From the NCBI RefSeq assembly GCF_001421785.1, contig NZ_LMLB01000017.1, positions 411,325 through 460,471 of the forward strand: 49,147 bases of DNA, read 5' to 3'. Both the position numbers and the translations under genes were made by a program. The notes under the pieces were generated by a model. The model was not told the origin of the DNA. It ran no database searches and was given only the letters and a program-made list of their open reading frames with translations. Below, in pieces: positions 17,900 to 25,069 of this stretch; position 1 is the stretch's first letter; the number at the start of each line of letters is the position of its first letter. Source of the stretch: Sphingomonas sp. Leaf33. Lineage in GTDB: Bacteria; Pseudomonadota; Alphaproteobacteria; Sphingomonadales; Sphingomonadaceae.

Positions 17900-17984
17900 C
17901 GTTCATTCCCAATTCGTCAAAATGTCAAAAGGCCGCCTACACGGGACGGCCACGTCGGCGGCTCCCATAGGCAAGAGCGCAATG

Positions 17985-18269
17985 TTAGTCAACGCTCGCG
18001 GCCGCCTGTTCGCGCGCCCTGCGTCGCCGTGCCGACGCCCGGCGCAAGGCCCGGTCCGCCAGCCGCCCGGTGCGCGGAAACCGCCGCTTGCCGCGCGCGA
18101 ACTGGTACTTCGCCCAGCGCGAATTCTGCAGGACCAGCCCGGCCCCGCCGGCAAAGGTGAAGATGCCGACCGGCCCCGGCAACAGAGCCACCAGCGGCGT
18201 CACCAGAATCAGCAGCGCGCCCAGCGACAGGGCGGCCGTACGCAGGGCCGGATTTCGGGGGCGACTCAC
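17985..18269 (-). CDS. Small two-helix membrane protein with basic tail
   Basis: A 94-residue predicted inner-membrane protein. A hydrophobic region (ALSLGALLILVTPLVALL) leads into LPGPVGIFTFAGGAGLVLQN, then a strongly positive tail with RFPRTGRLADRALRRASARR. I believe similar small proteins precede rpmH in other sphingomonads but cannot name a function. It is on the same strand as rpmH, 85 bases upstream, and diverges from comM. The composition (membrane part plus Arg-rich tail) could suit contact with nucleic acid or ribosomes; this is speculation. Confidence 0.65.
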   Translation of the reverse strand: MSRPRNPALRTAALSLGALLILVTPLVALLPGPVGIFTFAGGAGLVLQNSRWAKYQFARGKRRFPRTGRLADRALRRASARRRRAREQAAASVD

Positions 18270-18367
18270 TTGCGCGATGTGGCGCGCGCGTATTGACCTT
18301 GCAAGACACTTCCAGCGGACAATTGTTGCGCTATGGTCGTCGGTGAAATTTGGGGAAGGGGGCAGGC

Positions 18368-19867
18368 TTGGTCGCGATCGTCTCGACCGTGGCGTATCTC
18401 GGGCTGGAGGCGCGCGGGGTCGAGGTGCAGTGCACGCTCGTCGCCGGGCTGCCCGCCTTCGTCGTCGTCGGCCTGCCCGACAAGGCGGTGGCGGAAAGCC
18501 GCGAGCGGGTGCGCGGCGCGATCGCCGCGATGGGCCTGGCGCTGCCGCCCAAGCGGATCACCATCAACCTGTCGCCCGCCGACCTGCCCAAGGAAGGATC
18601 GCATTTCGACCTGCCGATCGCGCTCGCGCTGCTGGCGGCGATGGGCGTGGTCGATGCCGAGACGCTGAGCGACTATGTTGTCGTCGGCGAACTCGGGCTC
18701 GACGGCCGTATCCAGGCGTCGCCCGGCGTGCTGCTGGCGGCACTCCATGCCTCGGCCGAAGGGAAGGGGCTGGTCTGCCCCGCCGCGCAAGGGCCCGAGG
18801 CGGCATGGGCCGGATCGGTCGAGGTGCTGGCCGCGACCGACCTGCTCAACCACTTCAAGGGCCAGCAACTTCTCTCGCCGCCGCAGCCTGGCGAAGCGGA
18901 GGCGCCCGGCTTCGGCCCCGACCTGAAACAGGTGAAGGGTCAGGAGACCGCCAAGCGCGCGCTGGAGATCGCGGCGGCCGGCGGGCACAATCTGCTGATG
19001 GTCGGACCGCCGGGGTCGGGCAAGTCGCTGATGGCGGCCTGCCTGCCCGGCATCCTGCCGCCGCTCGACCCGGCCGAGGCGCTGGAAGTGTCGATGGTCC
19101 AGTCGGTCGCGGGGACGCTGACCGGCGGGCGGCTGACCCGGACGCGGCCGTTCCGCAACCCGCATCACTCCGCGTCGATGGCCGCGCTGACCGGCGGCGG
19201 GCTGCGGGTGAAGCCGGGCGAAGTCAGCCTGGCGCATCTGGGAGTCCTGTTCCTCGACGAACTCCCCGAATTCCAGCGTGCGGTGCTCGATTCGCTGCGT
19301 CAGCCGCTGGAAACCGGCACGGTCAGCGTCGCGCGGGCCAATGCGCACGTGACGTTTCCCGCCAACGTCCAGCTGATCGCGGCGATGAACCCGTGCCGCT
19401 GCGGGCATCTGGGCGACCCTGCGCTCGCCTGCGCCCGCGCGCCGCGCTGTGCGGCGGACTATCAGGCCAAGGTGTCGGGCCCGCTTCTCGACCGCATCGA
19501 TCTGCACGTCGAGGTCGCGGCGGTCAGCGCCGCCGACCTGGTCCTGCCGCCGCCGAGCGAAGGGTCTGCGCAAGTCGCCGTGCGTGTTGCCGCAGCGCGT
19601 GCCGTTCAGCGGGAGCGCTACGCGGGAACGAGCGTGCGAACGAATGCGGAAGCCGATGGCGACTTACTGGAGCGGGTAGCCGTCCTTGACGAACCCGCTC
19701 GCAAGCTCCTTGCCCAAGCGGCGGAAGCGATGCGTTTGTCTGCTCGCGGCTTTCACCGTGTAATCCGGGTATCCCGCACGATCGCCGATCTTGCGGGCGT
19801 CGAGCCGATCAGCCGTGCTCATGTGGCAGAGGCGCTGAGCTATCGTCGGCGCGCTCCGACGAACTGA
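18368..19867 (+). CDS. comM: YifB/ComM-family Mg-chelatase-like AAA+ helicase, hybrid 3' end
   Basis: ComM is a hexameric helicase that promotes branch migration during natural transformation. The 499-aa product starts at TTG 18368 after a GGAAGGGGG stretch (MVAIVSTVAYLGLEARGVEV). The N-terminal domain (GLPAFVVVGLPDKAVAESRE), Walker A GPPGSGKSLMA, LFLDELPEF and the C-terminal region SYRRRAP are intact. From about 19546 onward codon use is visibly less G+C-rich than in the first 1.1 kb. A second, G+C-rich copy of the same 3' end lies downstream (20138-20522). The present gene therefore appears to be a native 5' part joined to an acquired 3' part, still full length. Confidence 0.93.
   Translation: MVAIVSTVAYLGLEARGVEVQCTLVAGLPAFVVVGLPDKAVAESRERVRGAIAAMGLALPPKRITINLSPADLPKEGSHFDLPIALALLAAMGVVDAETLSDYVVVGELGLDGRIQASPGVLLAALHASAEGKGLVCPAAQGPEAAWAGSVEVLAATDLLNHFKGQQLLSPPQPGEAEAPGFGPDLKQVKGQETAKRALEIAAAGGHNLLMVGPPGSGKSLMAACLPGILPPLDPAEALEVSMVQSVAGTLTGGRLTRTRPFRNPHHSASMAALTGGGLRVKPGEVSLAHLGVLFLDELPEFQRAVLDSLRQPLETGTVSVARANAHVTFPANVQLIAAMNPCRCGHLGDPALACARAPRCAADYQAKVSGPLLDRIDLHVEVAAVSAADLVLPPPSEGSAQVAVRVAAARAVQRERYAGTSVRTNAEADGDLLERVAVLDEPARKLLAQAAEAMRLSARGFHRVIRVSRTIADLAGVEPISRAHVAEALSYRRRAPTN
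19496..19545 (+). repeat. 50-bp perfect direct repeat, left copy (inside comM)
   Basis: Identical over 50 bases to 20151-20200. It codes for the I-D-L-H-V-E-V-A-A-V-S segment of ComM. Upstream of about 12 further near-identical bases the two copies are unrelated; downstream they stay homologous but diverged. The two repeats are 655 bases apart and mark the edges of the duplicated segment. Confidence 0.95.
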
Positions 19868-19882
19868 AGGGGGAGGCAGCCT

Positions 19883-20116
19883 GTGAGTGAACCAACTGAA
19901 ACCTACTTCAGCGTGGCTGCTGACAATGAAGCTGCGGCTGTGGCCCATGTCACTGCCCGAGGCTTTCTACCATTGCGGATCGAGCGAGTCGACGATGGTA
20001 TCTCCGTGCTGGTCTTTGCGCCTTTGCCTGACGATCAGATGTTTGGTCTCGCACAAGCGCTGCCCATCCATCTGAGCTCGAAGATCGGCATCGTTGGCGG
20101 GCCCTTGTTCAAGTGA
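19883..20116 (+). CDS. Orphan 77-aa protein inside the comM duplication
   Basis: Starts at GTG 19883 with a very good GGGGGAGG six bases upstream and only 15 bases after comM. The protein (MSEPTETYFSVAADNEAAAV... ending GIVGGPLFK) is acidic, has no membrane segment or signal peptide, and alternates strands and helices in a way that suggests one compact domain. I do not recognise its family. Base composition is clearly lower in G+C than the surrounding genome, matching the acquired comM 3' end before it. It probably came with that segment as the donor's downstream neighbour. Confidence 0.65.
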   Translation: MSEPTETYFSVAADNEAAAVAHVTARGFLPLRIERVDDGISVLVFAPLPDDQMFGLAQALPIHLSSKIGIVGGPLFK

Positions 20117-20137
20117 CCCCAACCTGAAAACCGTTGC

Positions 20138-20522
20138 GCTCCTCGACCGTATCGATCTGCACGTCGAGGTCGCGGCGGTCAGCGCCGCCGACCTGGTCCT
20201 TCCGCCGCCGTCCGAGGGCTCGGCCGAGGTGGCGGCGCGCGTCGCGGCCGCGCGTGCGATCCAAACCGCGCGCTACGCCGAGGACAGCGCGCGAACGAAC
20301 GCAGAGGCCGACGGCCCGGTGCTCGATGCCCACGCCACGCCCGATGACGCGGGCCGCGCGCTGCTCGCCCAGGCGGCGGAGGCGATGCGGCTGTCGGCAC
20401 GCAGCTACACCCGCGTGCTGCGCGTCGCCCGCACCATCGCCGACCTGGCGGGGGCGGACCGGGTGTGGCGCATCCATGTGGCGGAAGCGCTCAGCTACCG
20501 TCGACAGGCGCCGCGGGCCTGA
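20138..20522 (+). pseudogene. Native comM 3' fragment left behind by the duplication
   Basis: Codes in one uninterrupted frame for the ComM C-terminus from LLDRIDLHVEVAAVSAADL to the end (ALSYRRQAPRA), about 127 residues, without the helicase core. It is homologous to the end of the intact comM but differs in many codons and is as G+C-rich as the 5' part of comM. I therefore take it as the original 3' end. It lacks its own recognisable start and is presumably not translated into a functional protein. The first 60-odd bases match the intact gene almost perfectly. Confidence 0.88.
20151..20200 (+). repeat. 50-bp perfect direct repeat, right copy
   Basis: Partner of 19496-19545, at the left edge of the native comM 3' fragment. 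Together the copies look like the attL/attR or Campbell-type duplication left by integration of a circle that carried a comM 3' end. Confidence 0.95.
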
Positions 20523-20525
20523 CGC

Positions 20526-20956
20526 TCAGGCGTGCGGGCGTCGGCGCAGGGCGCCGCGCTGCTGCTCGATTTCGGATCGCGCGCGGTTCAGCGCCTCGAC
20601 TTCGGTTGCCGCCAGCAGGTCGTCGACAACGACGGTCGCGGCGACGGCCGCGGCCTCGCCCTCTAACAGGACGCGCGCCTCTAGCAGCTCGAACGCGCCG
20701 AGTTCGAGTTCGTCGGGCGCGAGGCTGCGCGTGGGGGCGCGGTCACATAGAAGCCTGACCCGTGACGCGCCTAGACCAGGCCGCGCATCTCGAGCGCGCT
20801 CATCGCCTGGCGGATCGTAGGGCGGCTGACGTTGAATTCCTTGGCCAGCTCGCGTTCGCCGGGCAGGCGCATGCCCGGCGCATAGCGGCCGTCGTCGACG
20901 CCGGCGACGATGGCGTTGACGACGCGCTGGTACAGCGATTCGGGACGCTGCTTCAC
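20526..20956 (-). pseudogene. Decayed GntR/FadR-family regulator next to uxuA
   Basis: The intact N-terminus (MKQRPESLYQRVVNAIVAG, then RLPGERELAKEFNVSRPTIR) is a GntR winged helix. It stops at TAG (20771-20773) where relatives have Glu in the LVEARHGSGFYV motif; the next twelve codons still encode ARHGSGFYVTA. A run of five C on the minus strand (20733-20737) then breaks the frame: after it, another frame encodes the start of an FCD ligand-binding domain (LAPDELELGAFELLEARVLL). That domain ends after about 68 residues, half its usual size, three bases from the end of the comM fragment. Nonsense, frameshift and truncation together make it a pseudogene. In its original form it probably controlled uxuA. 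Confidence 0.85.
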
Positions 20957-20969
20957 GGCCTTGGTTCTT

Positions 20970-22151
20970 TCATGCCGGCCGCATCGCCGTCAGGCCGTGC
21001 GCGATCCCCGCTTCCAGCCCGCGCAGCTCGGCCAGGCCGCGCAGGCGCCCGATCAGCGAGTAGCCGGGATTGGTTTCGCGATAGAGGTCGTCCAGCATCT
21101 GGTGCCCATGGTCGGGGCGCATCGGAATCCGCCGCCCTTCGGCTAGCGACAGGCGATGGACCGCGGCGACGACCGCGGCCATCCCGGCATCGCCCTCCAG
21201 ATGCGCGGCCTCGTGGAACGCGCCGCCGGCCTCGCGCTGGACCGAGCGCAGGTGGAGGAAGCCGATGCGGCTGCCTAGCCGGTCGACCATGCCGGGCAGA
21301 TCGTTGTCGGCGCGTACGCCGAGCGATCCCGTACAGAAGCACAGGCCGTTGGAGACGTTGGGCACGCGGGCGAACAGGCGTGCCAGATCGTCCTCGGTGC
21401 TGACAACACGCGGCAGGCCGAACAGCGGGAAGGGAGGGTCGTCGGGGTGCACGACCAGCCGGATGCCCAGCGCATCGGCGGTCGGGCAGACGGCTTCCAG
21501 GAATGCGACGTGATTGGCGCGCAACTGTTCCGCATCGATATCCGCATAGCTGTCGATCGCGGCGAGGAAGCCGCGGGAATCGAAGCTTTCCTCGCTGCCC
21601 GGCAGGCCCGCCAGGACCGTCGCTTCCAGCGCCCTCCGGTTGTCGTCGGACATCGCCGCGTCGCGGGCCGCAGCGGCCGCAACGATATCGGCGGAATAGT
21701 CCTGCGCGGCGCCCGGCCGGCGCAGGATGTGGATGTCATAGGCCGCCAGTGCCTCCGGCTCGAAGCGCAGCGCCCTTGCGCCGTCGGGCATGGTCCAGGC
21801 GAGGTCGGTCCGCGTCCAGTCGAGCAGCGGCATGAAATTATAGGTCACGACCTCGATCCCGCAGGCCGCCAGGTTGCGCAGGCTGTCGCACCACGCCGCG
21901 ATCCGCGCGTCCCAGAGCGGGCCGCGCCGCTTGATCTCGTCGTCGACCGGCAGGCTCTCGACGACCGTCCAGTCGAGCCCGGCATCGGCGATCATCGCCT
22001 TGTGGTCGCGGACGCCCTCCAGCGGCCAGACGACCCCGTTCGGGATATCGTGCAGGGCGGTGACCACCGCGGTCGCCCCTGCCTGGCGGATGCCGGCGAG
22101 CGAAACGGGATCGCTCGGGCCGAACCAGCGCATGGACTGGATCATGCGCAT
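20970..22151 (-). CDS. uxuA: Mannonate dehydratase
   Basis: Dehydrates D-mannonate to 2-keto-3-deoxygluconate in hexuronate catabolism. The 393-aa product starts around MRMIQSMRWFGPSDPVSL and has the family segments GATAVVTALHDIPNGVVW, VESLPVDDEIKRRG, NFMPLLDWTRTDL, LVVHPDDPPFPLFGLPR, LCFCTGSLG and RPDHGHQMLDD, which hold its metal-binding His, Asp and Cys. The exact ATG (22151 or 22145) is not decided by a Shine-Dalgarno. No uxuB or kdgK is adjacent. The ruined GntR gene follows 13 bases downstream, and a 12-bp palindrome lies about 97 bases upstream. Confidence 0.94.
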   Translation of the reverse strand: MRMIQSMRWFGPSDPVSLAGIRQAGATAVVTALHDIPNGVVWPLEGVRDHKAMIADAGLDWTVVESLPVDDEIKRRGPLWDARIAAWCDSLRNLAACGIEVVTYNFMPLLDWTRTDLAWTMPDGARALRFEPEALAAYDIHILRRPGAAQDYSADIVAAAAARDAAMSDDNRRALEATVLAGLPGSEESFDSRGFLAAIDSYADIDAEQLRANHVAFLEAVCPTADALGIRLVVHPDDPPFPLFGLPRVVSTEDDLARLFARVPNVSNGLCFCTGSLGVRADNDLPGMVDRLGSRIGFLHLRSVQREAGGAFHEAAHLEGDAGMAAVVAAVHRLSLAEGRRIPMRPDHGHQMLDDLYRETNPGYSLIGRLRGLAELRGLEAGIAHGLTAMRPA

Positions 22152-22247
22152 CAGGCGGGCATCCCGGCGTCCAAGGTCCGACCGTCGCAAGCAATTTCGA
22201 CCACGCGGCCCCTCCCTCTATCACACCCTGTAATCATGACACTGGCC

Positions 22248-22259
22248 GACTGGCCAGTC
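22248..22259. promoter_or_regulatory. Palindromic operator candidate upstream of uxuA
   Basis: GACTGGCCAGTC is a perfect 12-bp palindrome, preceded on the plus strand by a direct repeat of its inner part (ACTGGCC, 22241-22247). On the minus strand a TTGGAC (-35-like, 22262-22257) overlaps it, with CATGAT (-10-like) 18 bases further on towards uxuA. FadR/GntR regulators bind short palindromes of this kind, so it may have been the site of the now broken regulator. Confidence 0.45.
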
Positions 22260-22297
22260 CAATACAGCGGGGTGGTCAGAGTTCATTGTCCGGAGCG

Positions 22298-22954
22298 CTA
22301 TTCGCGAACCGGGAGTCCCATCAGCCACGGCTTGGGCAGTCCCGTCGGCTTGGGTTTGCCGTCCAGCCGCCGCGCGTTGACGATGGCGATGGGCCTGAAC
22401 AGCATCTGCCCCTTCATCGCGCCCGATCCGCCGCCGGTCGGCAGGGCCAGGATGCGCTTCACCACGTCCATGCCGGCGACAACGCGGCCGAAGGCGGGAT
22501 AGCCCTCGTAACTGCCCTTCGCGTCCATGTTGGGCGCGGCCCCCACGGTAATGAAGAAATTGCCGCCGGCCGACCCGCCATAGGCCGGGCGCGCCATGCT
22601 GATCGTCGCATCGATGTGCCGGATGCCGGTCTGCGTGGTCTTTTCCAGCGGGAACGTCGGCAGCATCCGCCGCGCGTCCTGGCGAATGCCGCCCTGGATG
22701 AACCCCGCCTTCGGATCGATCTTCTTGCGCGCCGAGCGGTAGAACACCGTCCCGTCCAGCCGCCCGTCGTCGACATAGGCGAGGAAGTTCGCCGTCGTCC
22801 GCGGCGCCCGCCTGGCGTCGAGGGCCAGGACGATCGGCCCGGCCGACGTGGTCAGCCGGACGCGGACATAGCCCGGCGTCGGCCGATTGATCGGTTCCGC
22901 CGCGGCCGCCGGCAGCGCAAGAGTGAAGGCAAGGAGCGAGAACGGGATACGCAT
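22298..22954 (-). CDS. Periplasmic cyclophilin-type peptidyl-prolyl cis-trans isomerase
   Basis: A 218-residue protein with a cleavable signal peptide (MRIPFSLLAFTLALPAAAA) followed by a cyclophilin domain: VRVRLTTSAGPIVLALDARR, TTANFLAYVDDG, a GFIQGGIRQD segment, MARPAYGGSAGGNFFITVG and AFGRVVAGMDVVKRI. It should assist proline isomerisation of secreted proteins in the periplasm. The gene is alone on the minus strand, with tRNA-Leu about 110 bases upstream on the other strand and uxuA downstream on the same strand after 146 bases. Confidence 0.93.
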   Translation of the reverse strand: MRIPFSLLAFTLALPAAAAEPINRPTPGYVRVRLTTSAGPIVLALDARRAPRTTANFLAYVDDGRLDGTVFYRSARKKIDPKAGFIQGGIRQDARRMLPTFPLEKTTQTGIRHIDATISMARPAYGGSAGGNFFITVGAAPNMDAKGSYEGYPAFGRVVAGMDVVKRILALPTGGGSGAMKGQMLFRPIAIVNARRLDGKPKPTGLPKPWLMGLPVRE

Positions 22955-23064
22955 GGTCACGACGCGGATATGGGAAGGCGAACGCCGCCCGGCTATCCCG
23001 CCGCCGGCTCCTGAGCAAGCGCTTGCCCTGGCTGCCCGCATCGTCTAGCGGATGCGCCCTCGCT

Positions 23065-23149
23065 GCCCCTGTGGCGAAATTGGTAGACGCGACCGACTCA
23101 AAATCGGTTGCCGCAAGGCATGCTGGTTCGAGTCCGGCCAGGGGCACCA
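23065..23149 (+). tRNA. tRNA-Leu (anticodon CAA)
   Basis: An 85-base class II tRNA with encoded CCA. The acceptor stem GCCCCTG/CAGGGGC pairs fully; the anticodon stem ACCGA/TCGGT closes a CTCAAAA loop, giving CAA, which reads UUG. A long variable arm (TGCCGCAAGGCA) and the T-loop GGTTCGAGTCC are present. A TTTTT run follows shortly after the CCA end. Confidence 0.97.
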
Positions 23150-23197
23150 CCGTTTTTCAGGATTTGCGACCCGGCTGCGTCGGTCTGGCCCTGGACG

Positions 23198-23638
23198 TCA
23201 GCGCGGACGCACCGAAACCTCGCGTGCCGCAAGGGGCGCGGCGCAGTGGGAGCAGGTGGTGATCGGGTGGAAATCCTGCCCGCACAGCCGGTGGGTGTGC
23301 ACCAGCGGCGGGCCGTCTGCGCCGGCCAGGTGCCGGTTGCCCCAGTCGACCATCGCGATCAGCAGCGGGTAGAGGTCGTGCCCCCGTGCGGTCAGCCGGT
23401 ATTCGGCGCGCCGTGGTCGCTCGCAATAGTCGACCGTCGCCAGCACGTCCGCCGCGACCAGCCGGCGCAGGCGATCGGCAAGCGTCGCCTTGGGGATGCC
23501 GAGCCGCGTCTGGAAATCCTCGAACCGCCGGATGCCCAGGAAGCAGTCGCGCAGCACCAGCAGCGTCCAGCGATCGCCGAAGATCGCCAGGGTGCGGGCG
23601 ACCGAACATGCCTGCCCGGCGATATCGTCCCATTTCAT
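23198..23638 (-). CDS. HxlR-family winged-helix transcriptional regulator
   Basis: A 146-residue MarR/HxlR-type regulator: CSVARTLAIFGDRWTLLVLR, FEDFQTRLGIPKATLADRLR and YRLTARGHDLYPLL are the family signature. It has a Cys in the N-terminal helix and a C-terminal extension with CSHC, which could sense oxidants or electrophiles or bind metal. It is divergent from the four-gene SDR operon, with 78 bases between them containing an inverted repeat, so it most likely controls that operon and itself. The inducer is unknown. Confidence 0.92.
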   Translation of the reverse strand: MKWDDIAGQACSVARTLAIFGDRWTLLVLRDCFLGIRRFEDFQTRLGIPKATLADRLRRLVAADVLATVDYCERPRRAEYRLTARGHDLYPLLIAMVDWGNRHLAGADGPPLVHTHRLCGQDFHPITTCSHCAAPLAAREVSVRPR

Positions 23639-23654
23639 CGTGCCGCTCCAGTCG

Positions 23655-23690
23655 GACCGATTGACTCGGTCTTGAAACTGAACCTACTCT
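23655..23690 (+). promoter_or_regulatory. Candidate promoter and HxlR operator of the SDR operon
   Basis: GACCGA-TTGAC-TCGGTC (23655-23671) is a perfect inverted repeat with a five-base centre. Its centre and right arm include TTGACT (-35-like, 23661-23666), which is followed after 18 bases by TACTCT (-10-like, 23685-23690). A repressor bound to the palindrome would block this promoter. A good ribosome site (GAGGAGAGG) precedes the SDR start. Confidence 0.55.
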
Positions 23691-23716
23691 AGCAGCAGGT
23701 CGAGGAGAGGTGAAGC

Positions 23717-24457
23717 ATGACCGACGGAGTGCCCGGCGTCTGCCTGGTCATCGGCGCCGGGGAGGGCGTGGGCGGCGCCATCGCCCGCTCCTTCGCCGCG
23801 GCGGGCCATACCGTCTGCGTCACGCGTCGCGCGCGCAACCTCGACCGGCTGGACGCGCTGGTCGCCGATATTCGCAGCGCCGGCGGCAAGGCCCATGCCT
23901 TCGGCGTCGACGCGCGGTCGGAAGAGGAGACGACCGCGCTGTTCGACCGGATCGAGGCGGAAATCGGGGCGATCGAGATCGTCGTCTTCAACATCGGCGC
24001 GAACGTCCGGTTCGGCCTGCGCGAGACGACTGTGCGGGTGTTCCACAAGGTGTGGGAAATGGCGTGCTTCTCGGGCTTCCTCGCCGCGCGGGAGGCAGCG
24101 CGCGTCATGGTCCCGCGCGGGCGAGGCACCATTCTGGTCACCGGCGCGACCGCCAGCCTGCGCGGGGGTGCGGGCTTCAGCGCCTTTGCCGCGGCCAAGA
24201 GCGGGCTGCGCGCGGTGGCGCAATCGGCGGCGCGCGAACTCGGACCGCAGGGTATCCATGTCGTCCACATCATCTGCGACGGGGCGATCGACGGCGTCTT
24301 CACCCGGTCGCGGACCGACGATGTCGCCGACCTGTTGGAGCGCGACGTCATCCTGAAGCCCGATGAGATCGCGCAGACCTATGTCTGGCTGCACCGCCAG
24401 CCGCGATCGGCGTGGACGCATGAACTCGACCTGCGCCCGTGGGGCGAGACTTTCTGA
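23717..24457 (+). CDS. Short-chain dehydrogenase/reductase, Tyr-less active site
   Basis: A 246-aa Rossmann-fold oxidoreductase. The cofactor motif reads VIGAGEGVGGAIARSF, with RRARN after the second strand suggesting NADP(H). The catalytic Ser is in LVTGATASLRG. The expected YxxxK reads F-A-A-A-K (in FSAFAAAKSGLR), so the catalytic Tyr is Phe. I believe this substitution recurs in a sphingomonad/actinobacterial SDR subgroup with the GIHVVHIICDGAIDG tail, so it is not a sequencing slip. First gene of an operon under the HxlR regulator; the isomerase gene begins 12 bases after its stop. Confidence 0.92.
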   Translation: MTDGVPGVCLVIGAGEGVGGAIARSFAAAGHTVCVTRRARNLDRLDALVADIRSAGGKAHAFGVDARSEEETTALFDRIEAEIGAIEIVVFNIGANVRFGLRETTVRVFHKVWEMACFSGFLAAREAARVMVPRGRGTILVTGATASLRGGAGFSAFAAAKSGLRAVAQSAARELGPQGIHVVHIICDGAIDGVFTRSRTDDVADLLERDVILKPDEIAQTYVWLHRQPRSAWTHELDLRPWGETF

Positions 24458-24469
24458 AGGAGCGGACCC

Positions 24470-25069
24470 GTGACGATCGAGGTGATTTTCGATTTCGGCA
24501 GCCCCAATGCGTATCTCGCGCTGAAGGTCCTGCCCAACATTGCCGCACGGACCGGCGCGCGCGTGTCGCTGACGCCGTGCCTGCTGGGCGGCATCTTCAA
24601 GGCGACGGGCAATCGCGCGCCGATGGAGACGTTCGCGGGCGTGGCGGGCAAGCTCGAATACGACCGGCTGGAGATGGAGCGCTTCGTCCGCCGGCACGGC
24701 CTGACGCGCTTCCGCATGAATCCGCATTTCCCGGTCAATACTTTGCTGGCGATGCGCGGCATGGTCGTCGCGCAGCACCGCGGCGAGGCGGAACGCTTTG
24801 TCGATGCGGTCTGTGCGGGCATGTGGGAGGACGGACGCAAGATGGACGATCCGGCCGAATTCGTCGCGGTGCTCGATGCCGCCGGGCTGGACGGACAGGC
24901 GATCGCGGCGGCGACGCAGGATCCCGCGGTCAAGGCCGAACTGGCGGCGAACACCGATCGTGCGGTCGCGCGCGGCGCCTTCGGCATCCCGACCTTCTTC
25001 GTCGGCGACGAAATGTTCTTCGGCAAGGAACGGTTGGGCCAGATCGAGGCGCTGGTCAGTGGCCGCTGA
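24470..25069 (+). CDS. DsbA-like 2-hydroxychromene-2-carboxylate isomerase / GST-kappa family
   Basis: A 199-aa thioredoxin-fold protein with a helical insert. FDFGSPNAYLALKVLP contains the Ser that replaces the DsbA cysteine in HCCA isomerases, and GIPTFFVGDEMFFGKERL is the typical C-terminal segment with the cis-Pro. Characterised relatives use glutathione to isomerise a hydroxychromene carboxylate in naphthalene degradation; here the substrate is not known. GTG start at 24470 with GAAGGAG upstream. The thioesterase gene overlaps its end. Confidence 0.9.
   Translation: MTIEVIFDFGSPNAYLALKVLPNIAARTGARVSLTPCLLGGIFKATGNRAPMETFAGVAGKLEYDRLEMERFVRRHGLTRFRMNPHFPVNTLLAMRGMVVAQHRGEAERFVDAVCAGMWEDGRKMDDPAEFVAVLDAAGLDGQAIAAATQDPAVKAELAANTDRAVARGAFGIPTFFVGDEMFFGKERLGQIEALVSGR

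Noticed and set aside
19546..20150. The comM insert as an insertion sequence
   Set aside because: No transposase, no terminal inverted repeats and no short target duplication; the 50-bp direct repeat is coding comM sequence, which points to recombination instead.
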